A DNA stretch of 64,000 bases from Nymphalis io (lineage: Eukaryota; Arthropoda; Insecta; Lepidoptera; Nymphalidae): NCBI RefSeq assembly GCF_905147045.1, contig NC_065917.1:5906501-5970500 (forward strand), written 5' to 3'. Both the position numbers and the translations under genes were made by a program. Every line of letters begins with the position of its first letter. Within the stretch, counting starts at the first letter, position 1. The notes beneath the pieces were generated by a model that had not been told where the DNA came from, did no database searches, and saw only the letters and a list, made by a program, of their open reading frames with translations. Shown here in pieces: positions 22,037 through 33,972 of the stretch.

Positions 22037-23529
22037 ACTTAAAATGAATAGTTGATTCTTGAACCGAATTGTTTGTAGTTGATTGTAGTGGAAAAAAAAT
22101 ACCAGCGATTATACTATCGATGGGGTTGAAAGATAAATCTGGGTCAACTCGAACATGAAAGAGTCCAAATCCATAAATGTTTGACTAATATACCTTTCAA
22201 GTCTGCTAAGATATTCATCGATTTTGTTCTTATTTGTAAAATTCAATAAAGCCTCTTCTCAATTTAGCAGCAATAGTATAACATAAAACCGTCACATATA
22301 AAATGTCCATCGTTTTACGAGCAAAAATTCTTAAAAACAACAAAACGATTATTATTATTCTTTTAATTTTCGAAGTTTCCGCCCCAATTTACAACGTTAA
22401 ATAACGTACGATTTTCGACGGACGAGATGTTTGAAGAAAAACGCATACGTCAAGTCTACCATCAACAGCATTTTAGAAACAGTCAGTTATACACATATGA
22501 AGTCATATATGCTTCGGGTAAATTGATTATTTTTTTTGGGGAAAATGTGAAATTGACCTAACTTGCTTCTTATTTTGGTGAACATGGCTAGTTGTCTCTT
22601 TTACTCTTGACTAATAGCAGATACATCCGTTGCGCAGTTAGAAATTCAACGGTTTTGACATCAACGGTAGCTCATGACATTGGTCTTGAGGAACCATTTC
22701 GCTCAATAATAATAAGTATGGGACATAGAGATACTGCAATGTAGAAAAATAAACCTCGAGAATTCAATTGCTTAACAGAAATATAAGTTTACATAGTTAG
22801 CTCCATACCACAATACTTCTTTCTTCAATAGCTTCTTATTTTGGCTAGTTGTCTCTCTTGACTAAGAACAGACACTTTGACATTTTACACGTCCATCGCG
22901 TGTGATAACTTCAACGGTTTTGATGTCAGTAGTGGCGACTGTCAATGGTGTTGTATTGATCGAAAGCGATCTTCAATAATTCATAATTAAAATCATATTT
23001 TCTTAAAGTTGAAAACATATCTTTTACATTTATTATATACTCAATCTCGCAAATGTTAATGTTGGGAGACGTTCAGAAATTATTCCGCCAACAATACAAG
23101 AATAAAAAAACGTTCTAGACGGCATGAAAGAGTCCAAATCCACCAATGTTTGAATATTATAGTACATTATTACACGATGACTCTAAATAATGTTAAAAAT
23201 ACTGTTTGGAATCCAGAATATATTTTTATATCATGGCAATCGAAAATATACAGCCTTATTATTTATTAGTTTGCATGATAAATTTGGGTCAACTCGAACA
23301 TGAAAAAGTCCAAATCCATAAATGTTTGACTAATATACCTTTTATGACTTCTAAGATATTCAACGATCTTGTTCCCAGATATACATATACTCGTAACAAA
23401 TATTTACAGTTAAATGGTGACTCCGAAAAATATTAAAAATAGGATAAACGTACAACTTTAAATGTCGCGAGTCGTCGTCGAGTCTGAAATTATTATTATT
23501 AATTTATGAAGTAAACTAACTTAACCCAC

Positions 23530-23900
23530 ATTCCTTCTCTTAACCCATTTCTTCAACAGGTTTATCAGTTCCCTTTTCAGCTCTTCTTCGAGAATTCCCT
23601 AATACTTTCCCAAGTTGATGCACAGCCCAAGCCCAAGTTAGATCACTTACTTTCAGCCTTGCAATCCACAAGGCAATCTTGTCTTTAAAATCTCTTAATA
23701 AATGGTACCCAGATGAGGGTACTATTGGGGGAAAGCTAGAAGACGTGAGGCAAGATATCCTTACTTTGATTCTCCTCTTTAAAGACTTAGGTTATAGATT
23801 TACTCGATAAGTGCGAGTTTTTTCAATATGGAACCGGCCCCTATAATAACTTCTCTCTTTTCTCTTCCATTCTACCTGGCCTCAAGTAACTGTCTCGTTA
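23530..23900 (+). pseudogene. LINE reverse transcriptase fragment (WYLDDG-type), degenerate
   Basis: Reading with frameshifts gives FFENSLILSQV, then TFSLAIHKAILSLKS, then LNKWYPDEGTIGG, then DILTLILLFKDLGYRF and DKCEFF. This matches the RT core order of a LINE family whose palm reads FSLAIHxxxxxLxSxLNxWYLDDGTxGG followed by LNPxKCE. The catalytic LDD is degenerate here (PDE), so it is dead. The C-terminal piece at 24635-25050 belongs to the same kind of element, with another LINE inserted between. I am not sure of the clade. Confidence 0.65.
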
Positions 23901-23959
23901 AACCTTTAATAATAATAAAATGATAATAAAAAAAATATTAAATTCGGTAAAAATTAATA

Positions 23960-24535
23960 AAATGAGCTTGACTCAGGTTTCCAATTTAAATACCTTGGAC
24001 ACATACTAACCACCAGTCTCAAGGATGATAATAACATTGAAAGGGAGAGGAGAGCATTGTCAATAAAAGCTAACATGCTTGTCAGAAGATTTGCGCGTGC
24101 GTCAAGGGCTGTAAAAAAACATTACTCTGCGCTTACTGTACCTTTTTTATACATGTTGTTTGTGGGCTAATTATAAACTAAAATCATACAATGCTTTTCG
24201 TGTCCAGTACAGTAACACCTTTAGATTACTGATGGAGTTGCCTCGCTTCTGTAGTGCTTCAGGGATGTTTGCTGAAGAGAATATAGATTAATGTGAAAAG
24301 TGTGCATCCTTGGTTCACAGGGTGCGGGCCAGCTCACACAAAATTCTAAGAACGGTTGTTAACAGACTTGACTGTATATTTATAAACCGCTGTTGTAAAG
24401 TTTCAGCTGGACCTGTAAATTGTAAAAGTAGTAGATGGTAGTGTTTATTTTACTTGATTTTTTTGCAATTTTGTATGTATTTGAGTCTTGTTACTTGAAT
24501 AAATAAATTATTATTATTATTTAATCTTCTGGGTA
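23960..24535 (+). pseudogene. CR1/Rex1-like LINE 3' fragment
   Basis: Translates with frameshifts as FKYLGHILTTSLKDDNNIER, RRALSIKANMLVRRFARA, FYTCCLWANYKLKSYNAFRV and LPRFCSASGMFAEENID. It is clearly homologous to the C-terminal RT part of the larger LINE at 61501-63830 (YLGHIVNENLSDNSDIERER; LWTNYTLRAYSALRVQYNN). The 3' UTR ends GAATAAATAAATTATTATT, a typical simple-repeat LINE tail. Unit 1 has a 13-bp deletion near 24290 compared with unit 2. It splits the WYLDDG-type LINE. Confidence 0.75.
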
Positions 24536-24599
24536 CACCTATTTATCCCAAGGTCAATTTAAGTCGGGGGATGTCTCCTTTTACTTGCTCAGAACCGTC

Positions 24600-25050
24600 T
24601 CACTAGGATCTCTGCGCATGTAGCCTAGGTTCTGTTGAGAATGTGTTTTGTTGAGCTCGACAGATTTGTCAGTGCGGCTGGGGGAGTGGATCTGGCCAGA
24701 CTCAGAGCGGTGTCAAGGGCAGAGTCTGGAGCTTGGTTGCAGGATTTGCCTTCCCTCTACTTTGGGACTCTTCTTGATAATGAATCTTTGCATGTGGTTG
24801 TGGCTCTCCGCCTGGACTGCGATGTTTGTCAACCACACCATCACCGATGCATCTCCGGGTCCACGGTGGGTGCCAACGGTCATCACGCATTGAGTTGCGG
24901 GCGATGCTCGAAGAGATTTCCCCGACACCACAGCCTAAACGACATTGTCCGGAGTGCTTAGGTTTCGGCGAATGTCCCATGCTTATTGGAACCACCAGGT
25001 CTCAGTCTCTCCGATGGCAAGAGACCTGCTGGCTTGACACTGGTCCCAAT
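24600..25050 (+). pseudogene. LINE C-terminal Cys/His domain fragment
   Basis: The frame from 24635 reads LARLRAVSRAESGAWLQDLP, then GTLLDNESLHVVVALRLDCD, CDVCQPHHHRC, HHALSCGRC, FPRHHSLNDIVRSA; a shifted frame gives LEPPGLSLSDGKRPAGLTLV to 25041. This Cys/His-rich block followed by SDGKRPDGxTLVPW is known downstream of RT in some metazoan LINEs. No start of its own. It ends abruptly into an alpha module. Unit 2 has a shortened version. Confidence 0.75.
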
Positions 25051-25061
25051 CAAGGGCGTTA

Positions 25062-25156
25062 AAGAACGTTCTAGACGCCATGAAAGAGTGCTAATCCATA
25101 AATGTTTGACTAATATACCTTTCAAGTCTGCTAAGATATTCAACGATCTTGTTCTC
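25062..25156. repeat. Alpha module joining LINE remnants
   Basis: Alpha copy between the Cys/His LINE remnant and the I-like LINE fragment; the junction to the latter is TTGTTCTCAGTC, the same in units 2 and 3. Confidence 0.7.
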
Positions 25157-26085
25157 AGTCTAGTTCTGATTTGAATCTGTCCTCAACCAAATATAAGGTT
25201 TGTATATTTAAAAAAACGTCCATTTAGAAGTGTAGTTGAACTTGAAGTAAATAATATAATTTTGGACGCAGTGGAACACGTTAAATATTTAGTGATATGG
25301 CTAGATCGGTCTCTTAGTTGGGCTAAACATGTTAGCGAGATTAAAGATAAATGCATTAGGTTTTTAACTATATACAAAGTTTTGGTTGGTTCAGGTTGGA
25401 GAATTCATCCCAAGCACCTACGTAGGATATATATTTCAATGGTCCGTAGTCGCTCAGATTACACGAGCTTTCTTTATGGAGACAGTTCTCAGACAAATCT
25501 TAAAAAACTTGACTGGACTCAAAATCAGACTATACGTATTATAGGTGGTTTTATCAAAAGTACCTCTATCCATGTAATGGAAAGTGAGCTTTCATTACAA
25601 CCTCTATTTCTTCGTAGGGAATATTTGGGCCATAAATTTTATATAAAAAAATAAAAAATATAAGCTCAATTCAATTGCTACTTTATTAAATAATTTATCC
25701 GATTTCATGCTATCTTACCTATACCTCGAAAATTCGAGGTACCCCCGTAGCTTATGAAATAATAAAGTTAATTTTGGAACTAAACGCCCACCTAAATGTC
25801 TATTTCTACAATGGATCCCATCTCATAGTGGCATAAGGGAGAACGATTTGATAGATGAGCTTGCAAAAAACATGCACGTACAGCTGGCTTAATAGTAAAA
25901 ACAAAACCATTCTATAGCGAGTGTTTATTTTTTTTTCTAAGAATCGTTGTTTGGAATTATGGAAAACTTATTTCGATGAAAGGTCCAACATGAACTGTCC
26001 ATATTTTAGTTCTCCTTGGATAATTGTGGATGAGATAATAATGGGTCTCCTAATGAGAAAATATGATCGACCGAAAGTCATATCG
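25157..26085 (+). pseudogene. I-like LINE fragment: RT C-terminus plus RNase H
   Basis: RT C-terminal segment: VEHVKYLVIWLDRSLSWAKH, SGWRIHPKHLRRIYISM, RSRSDYTSFLYGDSS, REYLGHKFYIK. A one-base expansion of an A run near 25650 and later stops break it. The RNase HI end follows: FLQWIPSHSGIRENDLIDEL (about 25800-25860), then WKTYFDERSNMNCPYFSSPW (about 25960-26020), the typical C-terminal motif. Co-occurrence of the SWxxHxxxIxxKC-type RT and RNase H fits the I/Loa group. This is the most complete of three copies; those at 54427 and 60518 stop within the RNase H motif and have TGA in place of its Trp. Confidence 0.8.
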
Positions 26086-28549
26086 CGTAATTAGCCAATT
26101 TGATTTGTTTCTTTCGTGTATTGATAAAATGTTGTTAAATTCGTTATTTCGCGATTAATTACTTCTTTTTCATAGCTATTTCATTTCTGTCTTAAAAGTA
26201 TATTTCATATAATTTATAAATTTGTTTGATTTGTTTGTTTTTGAAATCAGTCGTTTTATTAGAACTCCACAAATATAGCTATTACTTAGAAACAGGGCCA
26301 TGTCTATGCATTGGAAAAGTGCACCGAAAACTGTTTCCAAAATTAAACGATTTTTATTTGTAACAATAGTCTATCGAGATATTCAACGGGCTTGTGGGCG
26401 AGATGAGAATTAATCGCGAGACGAAACGAGAAAAAATGCTTTACGCTAGAGCGAGATGTAAGATATGTGCAAATGGTTTTTATAACCATAAAATAATACA
26501 CCAACCATCCGTTTCACCATTGAGCGAACAAGTGTAATTATAGTTTATAATGGACATATAAATTTACCGGTATATTCAACGTAGGATATATTACAAGAAA
26601 AACTGTTTACAACCACAATGAGAGAAATCCTTAACGCCAAAAAATTGGTATCGTATTTGCAAAATCTAGCAATCCTGGTAAAAAGTGATGAAAAGTGGTG
26701 TTACTGGTGAAAACTGGTCAACTGGTGGCTATTAAAAAGTCTCACCACAATACTCCTTTCTTCAATTGCTTCTTATTTTGGCAAGCATGGCTAGTTGTCT
26801 CTTTTACTCTCGACTACGAACAGATACATTCACATTCTACACGTCCATCGGGTGTGATAACTTCAACGGTTTTGATGTCAGTAGTGGCGACTGACAATGG
26901 CGTTGTATTGATCGAAAGCGATCTTCAATAATTCATAAATAAAAACATATTTTTAAAGTTGAAAACTATATCTTTTACATTTCTTATATACTCTATCTCG
27001 CAAATGTAAATGTTGGGAGACGCTCAGAAATTATTATGACAACAATTAAGTTCGTTAATGAACGTTCTAGACGCCACGAAAGAGTCCAAATTCATAAATG
27101 TTTGACTAATATACCTTTCAAGTCTGCTAAGATATTCAACGATTTTGTTCTCAGTTGTAAACTTCAATAAAGCCTCCTCTCAATTTAGCAGCAATAGTTA
27201 GTAAATAACACGTCACCTTTATATATAAAACGATGAAAAAATTATATCTTTTACATTCCTTAGATATTCAATCTTGTTACTACGACGTCAATAAATACCT
27301 GTTTCACAGACATTCATAGTGTGCCAAGATTTGATTCCTAATGAGAAAATGAGAACGATCGAAAGTCATGAATATTTTTTTAAAATAATTCAAATTAACA
27401 GCTTTGTCGAAGAAGTGGTTTTAGTTTTGTAATTCATTTTATATGTTTTTCTAATTTATATATTAGGTATTCGAATATAGATCTCGAATTTTTGTCATGT
27501 TATATTCATGTGCATAAAATATTTTCCTATATATCTATTGTTAGCAAATATCTGTGGACAATAGCACTGGCAGCATACACTTCGTAACTGTCACTGACTT
27601 GTTTTGTTTATTATTACTATTTTAGGCGGGAAATTGTTATCTGTCACAGTAAGATATCGATATTGTATCGATATAACATATATTGATAAAATGTTGTTAA
27701 ATTTGTTATTTTGCGATTAATTACTTCTTTTTAATTACTATTTAATTTCTGTCTTAAAGTATATTTTATATAATCTATAAATTTGTTTTTAAAATCAGTC
27801 GTTTTATTAGAACTCCACAAATATAGCCTTTACTTAGAAACAGGGCCATGTCTATGCATTGGAAAAGTGCACCGAAACCGTTTCCAAAATTAAACGATTT
27901 TTATTTGTAACAATAGTCTATCGAGATATTCAACGGGCTTGTGGGCCAGATGAGAATTAATGGCGAGACGAAACGAGAAAAATGCTTTATACTAGAACGA
28001 GATGTAAGATATGTGCAAATGGTTTTAATACCCATAAAATAATACACCAACCATCCATTTCACCATTGAGTGAACAAGTGATAAATTTTAGTTTATAATG
28101 GATATAATAAATTGCCGCTATATTCAATGTAAGAAATTTTACGAGAAAAACTATTTACGAACATTATGAGAAAAATCCTTAACGTCAAACGATTTGTAAT
28201 TGTATTTGCGAAATCTAGCAATCCTGGTGAAAAGTGATGAAAAGTGGTGGAACTGGTGAAAAGTGGCAACTGAATAGTCTCACCACAATACTCCTTTCTT
28301 AAATTGCTTCTTATTTTGGCAAGCATGGCTAGTTGTCTCTTTTACTCTTGACTAAGAACAGATACATTTACATTCTACACGTCCATCGCGTGTGATAACT
28401 TCAACGGTTTAGATGTCAGTAGTGGCGACTGACAATGGCGTTGTATTGATCGAAAACGATCTTAAATAAATAATTCATAATTAAAAACATTTTTTTTAAG
28501 TTGAAAACTATATCTTTTACATTTCTTATATACTCAATCTCGCAAATGT
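26086..28549. repeat. Two tandem copies of the ~1.55-kb delta-gamma-beta-alpha series
   Basis: No gene. Delta starts at 26121 and again at 27683 (period 1562); alpha starts at 27061 and 28603 (period 1542). Gamma is at 26265-26530 and 27815-28090, beta at 26665-26935 and 28210-28475. Theta (27150-27680) carries GGCGGGAAATTGTTATCTGTC and a TATCGATATTGTATCGATA palindrome at about 27655. The second alpha is followed by epsilon of unit 2. Confidence 0.8.
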
Positions 28550-29662
28550 AAATGTTGGGAGTCGTTCAGAAATTATTCCGCCAACAATTAAGGGCGTTAA
28601 AGAACGTTCTAGACGCCATGAAAGAGTCCAAATTCATAAATAATTGACTAATATACCTTTCAAGTCCGCTAAGATATTCAACGATCTTGTTCCCAGATAT
28701 ACACTCGTAACAATTAGTTATAATTAAATGGTGACCCCAAATAATATTAAAAATAGGATAAACGTACAACTTTAAATGTCACGAGTCGTCGTCGAGTCTG
28801 AAATTATTCCGCGAACAGTTTATGAAGTAAAATAACGTAAAGCTGCGTATATTATTATACGTAATTGCCTGCGCGTACGTGGCGAATATACATTCTATGT
28901 AGGTACATAGATCATATTACAATAATAAAAATAAATTTGTTTAAGTAACGATACTGTTGTTTATTTTAATACACATCACTTTATTGGGTTTATGTTATTA
29001 TAAATTGTTCTAATAACAATAACAAAACGTGTTAAAACAAGCAGATACTAGAGAGCAGACATTGAAGACAGAAATACGTCCCAAATTGAGACATTACTAT
29101 TTCGAGTATTAGTCTGTATCGAGCAAAACGACGAGCATGACAGCTGATAATAAATATTAAAAATGCCGTTCTCTGTATACATAAGCTTCACAATGAATGA
29201 CGCGCAAATAAATAGAACACGAAAGATCTCATACCACATGTGAATGCCTAAAATTGTTTATTTATTTAAAGACGATAAATATTTTTTGTTCCGAGTGACA
29301 TATTTGAAGATTATAAATTAAAGTTGAAAAAAACGGTCGAATCTATCAAAGTATACTATTCTCAAGTAGTACAAATTCATTTCACTTTCATTCAGTATCT
29401 ATAGACTACATACTTTTTTATACAACATTACTTTGATCGGTTCGAGCTCGAGCAATATAAAAACAAAACAGAATTAAAAAAAAACATTTATTTAAAAAAA
29501 CAAGTAAAAAAAACATAACTAGTAGACATTTATATTTATAATGTCAATACATACTTAATAGGAAAATCAAAATATAAACACAAAAACGTTTAACTTAAAG
29601 CTAAGAAGTAAAGAATACAACATTAATACAAGAGTGAGGACGATATAACCCGCACGCGATCA
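28550..29662. repeat. Non-coding spacer, unit 2 copy of 1-1114
   Basis: Alpha and epsilon, offset 28548-28549. No gene. Confidence 0.8.
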
Positions 29663-29805
29663 GTGTCCCAGTGCGAGTGTTGTTTAACTACTCGATAGCG
29701 TTGTCGTCAACTGCGATTGGTATGGAATGAAAACAGCGCCATCTAGTGACAATAACGGAAATCCCATACAAATCGCAGGTAACGTCTACTACTCGCACTA
29801 GACAC
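29663..29805. mobile_element. Palindromic MITE-like element, unit 2
   Basis: Same as 1115-1257, with the GCGCCATCTAGTG core at 29736-29748. Confidence 0.6.
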
Positions 29806-30216
29806 ACCAAAAAGCTCCATACGTGGTCGTATTAAAACTCTCCAAAGATAGCCTTTACTTAGAAACAGAATTCATATCCATGTCACACATATTTGTAACA
29901 ATCATCTATCGAGGTATTCAACGGATTGTCCGGAGTTTACTTATACGTTTAAAAACCGTTTCCAAAATTAAACGATTCTTATATGTCACAATATTCTATC
30001 GAGATATTCAACGGGCTTGTGAGAAACGAGAAAAATGCTTTACGCTAGAGCGAGATGTAAAATATGCGCAAATGGTTTTTAATACCCATAAAATAATACA
30101 CCAACCATCCATTTCACCATGAGTGAACAAGCGTAATTATAGTTTATAATGGACATATAAAATTGCCGGTATATTCAATGTAAGAAATATTACACGAATA
30201 ACTGTTTACGACCACT
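29806..30216. repeat. Gamma module, unit 2
   Basis: Copy of 1258-1668. No gene. Confidence 0.7.
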
Positions 30217-30486
30217 ATGAGAAAAATCCTTATCGCCATAAAATTGGCATTGTTTTTGCGAAATGTCTCAATTTCTGGTGAAAAGTCTCACCATAATACT
30301 CCTATATGGAAGCAGGAGCAGAAACGTCTGGAAATTACTATACTATACTGGAAATTGTATAAATATAGTGAGAAGAAAGCGAGAGAGTATACTTATGAAC
30401 ATTGTAATGAGAGATTAGTATTCCCTTTTTTCAATCAAGGAAAAAATCTAAATACAATGGTTACTTGTGAAAAAATTTCAACTTAG
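30217..30486 (+). CDS. Hypothetical 89-aa ORF, copy 3
   Basis: Same unrecognised ORF as at 1669, with one E-to-K change in the YSEEK stretch (YSEKK). Probably not a real gene, for the reasons given at 1669. Confidence 0.25.
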   Translation: MRKILIAIKLALFLRNVSISGEKSHHNTPIWKQEQKRLEITILYWKLYKYSEKKAREYTYEHCNERLVFPFFNQGKNLNTMVTCEKIST

Positions 30487-31216
30487 TACTGGTGCTTTGT
30501 AAACACAACAAATACCGCAATGGAAATTAATTCAATATACTTCAACAGAAAACTTTGAAGTAGAAAAATTTAAATGGCGAATATGCGTTTTCAGTACCTA
30601 ATATTTCGGACTGAGAGAACATCGACCCTCGTATACTAAGAGATCATTGAGGAAAGCCGATCAATTGGATGGACACTGTAATAACAATATTACGTTTACA
30701 AATGATTGTAAAGCGAGGCTAAGAAACGATATCGTCTATACTATAGAGTATACATCTCGATAACGTTCAGGAAGGATTCCGTCTTACCTAAGAATCTAAA
30801 ACAGAGTTCTAGACGCCATGAAAGAGTCCAAATTCATAAATGTTTGACTAATATACGTTTCAAGCCTGTTAAGATATTCAACGATTTTGTTCTCATTTGT
30901 AAATTTCAATAAAGTTTCCTGTCAATTTAGCAGCAATAGTATAACATAAAACCGTCACATATACAATGTCCATCGATCGACGATCAAAAATTCTTAAAAA
31001 CAACAAAACATAAATTCTTTTAATTTGCGAAGTTTCCGTCCCATTTTACAACGTTAAATAACGTACGATTTTAAACGGACGTGATGTTTGAAGACAAACG
31101 CATACGTCAAGTCTACCACTGACAGTATTTTCGACACAAAGAGTAAGTTATACACACATACACATACGAAGTCATATATGCTTTGGGTAATTTGTTTTTT
31201 TTTTTAAATGTGAAAC
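30487..31216. repeat. Non-coding spacer upstream of RTE copy B1
   Basis: Copy of 1939-2668. No gene. Confidence 0.75.
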
Positions 31217-33972
31217 AAAATCAACCGAGGACAAACTCCCCCAAGCCGACTGGTCTTCGTGGGGAAAAGAGACCACAACCTTCCAACAGAAAAGAATAGC
31301 AAACACCAAAAATCAACTATATATGTAGCAGTCCTCAATGTACTTACGCTGAAACAAGAAGAAAATCTCACAGAATTAATTTATGCTTTAGACATCAAGT
31401 GAGAAGAATGGGAGAAAGTATTACTTCCCATGCAGACTACTTACTCTACCATATAGGAGAGACCCAAGGTCACCACGGGGTTGGATTTATTATTAAAAAA
31501 CATATAACTGAGTGTATAGAAGAATTTGTAGGAATATCGGAGCGTATAGCAATAATGAATCTGAAACTACAAGGATATAAAGAACCCTGGTCTATTGTAC
31601 AAATATATACGCCTACAGAACAATCGAATTATGAAACAATAGATACATTTTACCATGATCTCAACAAGGCGATCCAAGAGAATACCCATAAAAATGTTAT
31701 AGTAATGGGAGACTACAATGGTCAAATTGGAGCAAGGCGTTTAGGAGAAAACAAAATACTAGGACCATTTACGTATAGTAACAAAACTAGGAGTAGAAAG
31801 GGAGATAAAATTACCAACTTCGCTTTAGAAAACAACCTAACCATCTTAAATACTATGTTCAAGAAAAATAAAAAAACATGTGGACCTGGGTCTCGCTGAC
31901 GGAAAACAAAAATCCAAATTGATTTTATAATGACTAACACACCAAGTTACTTCAAGAACTTCAACGGTATCAATAAATTAAACTTCAACACCAATCATAG
32001 ACTGATCAGAGCAGAGCTAACTGGAAAGCAACCAAAAAAGCCTAGACCAAGACAAAGCCTCGGAAGCGCAAAGTTCGGAAAACATCAGATAGAAAATCTA
32101 ACAACCGTCCTGAGGGACAAATTCATTCACAGATTTTAAATACAACACTGAGGACTTAGGAGTACAAGAAAAATATAACTGGATGGAGAGTAATATTAAA
32201 ACACAGGCACAACTCATTGCAAGTACTAAAACCGAACAAAAAAAATGGTTAACAACAAATACCTACAACTAACTACTCGAAGATAAAAACCACTTAATCA
32301 GCAAAAGACAAACACATGACAGAGGGAAACAGATTGCCAAAATTAGTAAAGAAATTAAAAATACAACAAAGAAAAATAGAAACCAAAGCCTAATTGAAAC
32401 TCTAGAAAAGTATATATCGAAAACAGGAGGAGTCAAAAAAGTCTATAAAGAATTGACAAAGCTAAAGGACTGGATGGTAAAAATGAAAAACGACAGTGGG
32501 AAATGGAAACATCGCAGAGCCGACATCCTAGAATTGACAGAAACTTCAGACATTCTCAATATCCTTCAGGCCGAAGCCGAGAAGGCTATGGATACTCATA
32601 GGCAAGATAAAGCTCCTGGACCTGAAGGAAACGAGATACTAAAACATAGCAAGGAAGTCTTAATACCGGTCCTCACGAACATATTTAATGATATCTTAAT
32701 CACCGAAATTATTTCCCAGCAGTGGACAGAGTCTAATATTATAGTGTATAAGAAAGGAACACTTTAACGGTGTTAACATACCGTTCAGTGTTACAGCTAG
32801 GAATTTGGGAATTTCCTTTGACCAGCACCTGTCTTGGGAACCACAGATAAGTGAGGTTAGTAAAAAAATTTTTGCAGCCTTTGGCTCCCTTCGAAGGTTA
32901 CGCAATTTTCTACCCATCCCTACCAAAATTATGTTAGCACAGTCACTCCTACTACCAATTCTCGATTATGCTGACGCATGTTATCTTGATCTAAAAGAGG
33001 AGCAACTTAATAAACTTGAGCGTCTCCAAAATCTTTGCATCCGATTCATATTTGGTCTTCGTAAATATGATCACGTTTCTGAATTTCGTAAAAAGCTCAA
33101 GTGGCTCCCAAACCGGCTTCGCAGGAATACTCACATCCTTCAACTTCTGTACTGTATTCTGTTCAATCCGTCTTCTCCTTCATATCTAAAAGAACGTTTT
33201 CAATTTCTTAGTTCTTCACATAGCCATAATCTTCGTTCTGAAGAGAATTTGATTTTAAAAATACCACCTCATACATCTTTTTATAGTGACTCATTTACAG
33301 TCCATTCAATTCGTCTTTGGAACTCTCTTCCACTAGAAGCAAGACGTGCACCAACTATTACTTCTTTTAAAAAAATGATAAAAGAGCACTATCTTGCTTC
33401 ATGAAGAAATACTGCAATTAAATATTTTATTTATTATGTAAGTATCTATAGTATGTAAATGTATATATTTATAATGTGTATGTATATTATATTATTATAT
33501 AATTATATATTTATGGAATATTTATTTATGTATCGTATATATACATATATATATTGTATCTATTTTTATTTTTTTTATGTCTTAAATAATTTGTACACCC
33601 CTACCATCCTATCTCTCTCCTCTACCAAAGGTTGCCTGGAAGAGATCGCTGTTTTAGCGATAAGGCCGCCTATTGTACATTTTTCTTTTCTTTGTTTTTG
33701 TTTTACTCCTATTATTTTTGTCTATATTGGTGTGCAATAAAGAGTATATAAATAAAGGAGACAAATATGACATCGGAAACTATCGCCTTATTAGCCTTAT
33801 GTCAAACATATATAAAATTTTTGCCAAGATTATACTAAAAGGAATTGAAAGAACCCTAGACGAACACCAACCTATCGAGCAGGCAGGATTCCGTAAAGAT
33901 TACTCAGTGATCGACCATATCTACGTAGTGCGCCAAGTTTTAGAGAAGTACAACGAATACCAACTCAACATA
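31217..33972 (+). pseudogene. RTE-type LINE fragment B1, split by a LINE
   Basis: Unit 2 copy of A1, with the same frameshifts, stops and nested insertion. I noted one synonymous difference (CTC to CTT in the FALENN segment near 31824). Shared lesions show that the element was already dead before the macro-duplication. Confidence 0.85.
32759..33753 (+). mobile_element. Nested 5'-truncated LINE, unit 2
   Basis: Copy of 4211-5205. The RT C-terminal frame is at 32760-33404 (LGISFDQHLSWEPQISEV ... FTVHSIRLWNSLPLEARR), with the AT-rich 3' UTR to 33753. No coding difference from unit 1 seen. Confidence 0.85.

Larger units (their letters stand above)
20467..23529. repeat. Long non-coding spacer with hairpins
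   Basis: No gene recognised. Gamma and beta modules (20485-20880), the 10.26-11.06 kb paralogue (21040-22140), a ~150-bp block near 21605-21770 that is absent from the paralogue, alpha (22155-22232), beta-like modules (22555-22700 and 22800-22985), alpha (23298-23378). The 73- and 76-codon open frames here (21763, 23206) have no recognisable domain. The identity to unit 2 drops from about 22350 onward. Confidence 0.7.
1..28549. repeat. Macro-repeat unit 1 (28.55 kb, head-to-tail tandem)
   Basis: Position 1 onward matches position 28550 onward base for base apart from rare changes, with an offset of 28544-28561 over the first ~24 kb. The order and orientation of every internal element is the same in both units. 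The offset steps by a few bases at homopolymers and microsatellites. Identity is very high up to about 22.35 kb and visibly lower after that. The window start is an arbitrary phase of the array. Seen directly. An assembly duplication is unlikely because the units differ by real substitutions and by structural changes after 24.9 kb. Confidence 0.97.

Noticed and set aside
24702..24995. Minus-strand frames over the Cys/His LINE fragment
   Set aside because: The plus strand contains the recognised CDVC...H...C and SDGKRP motifs, so the minus frames are shadows.
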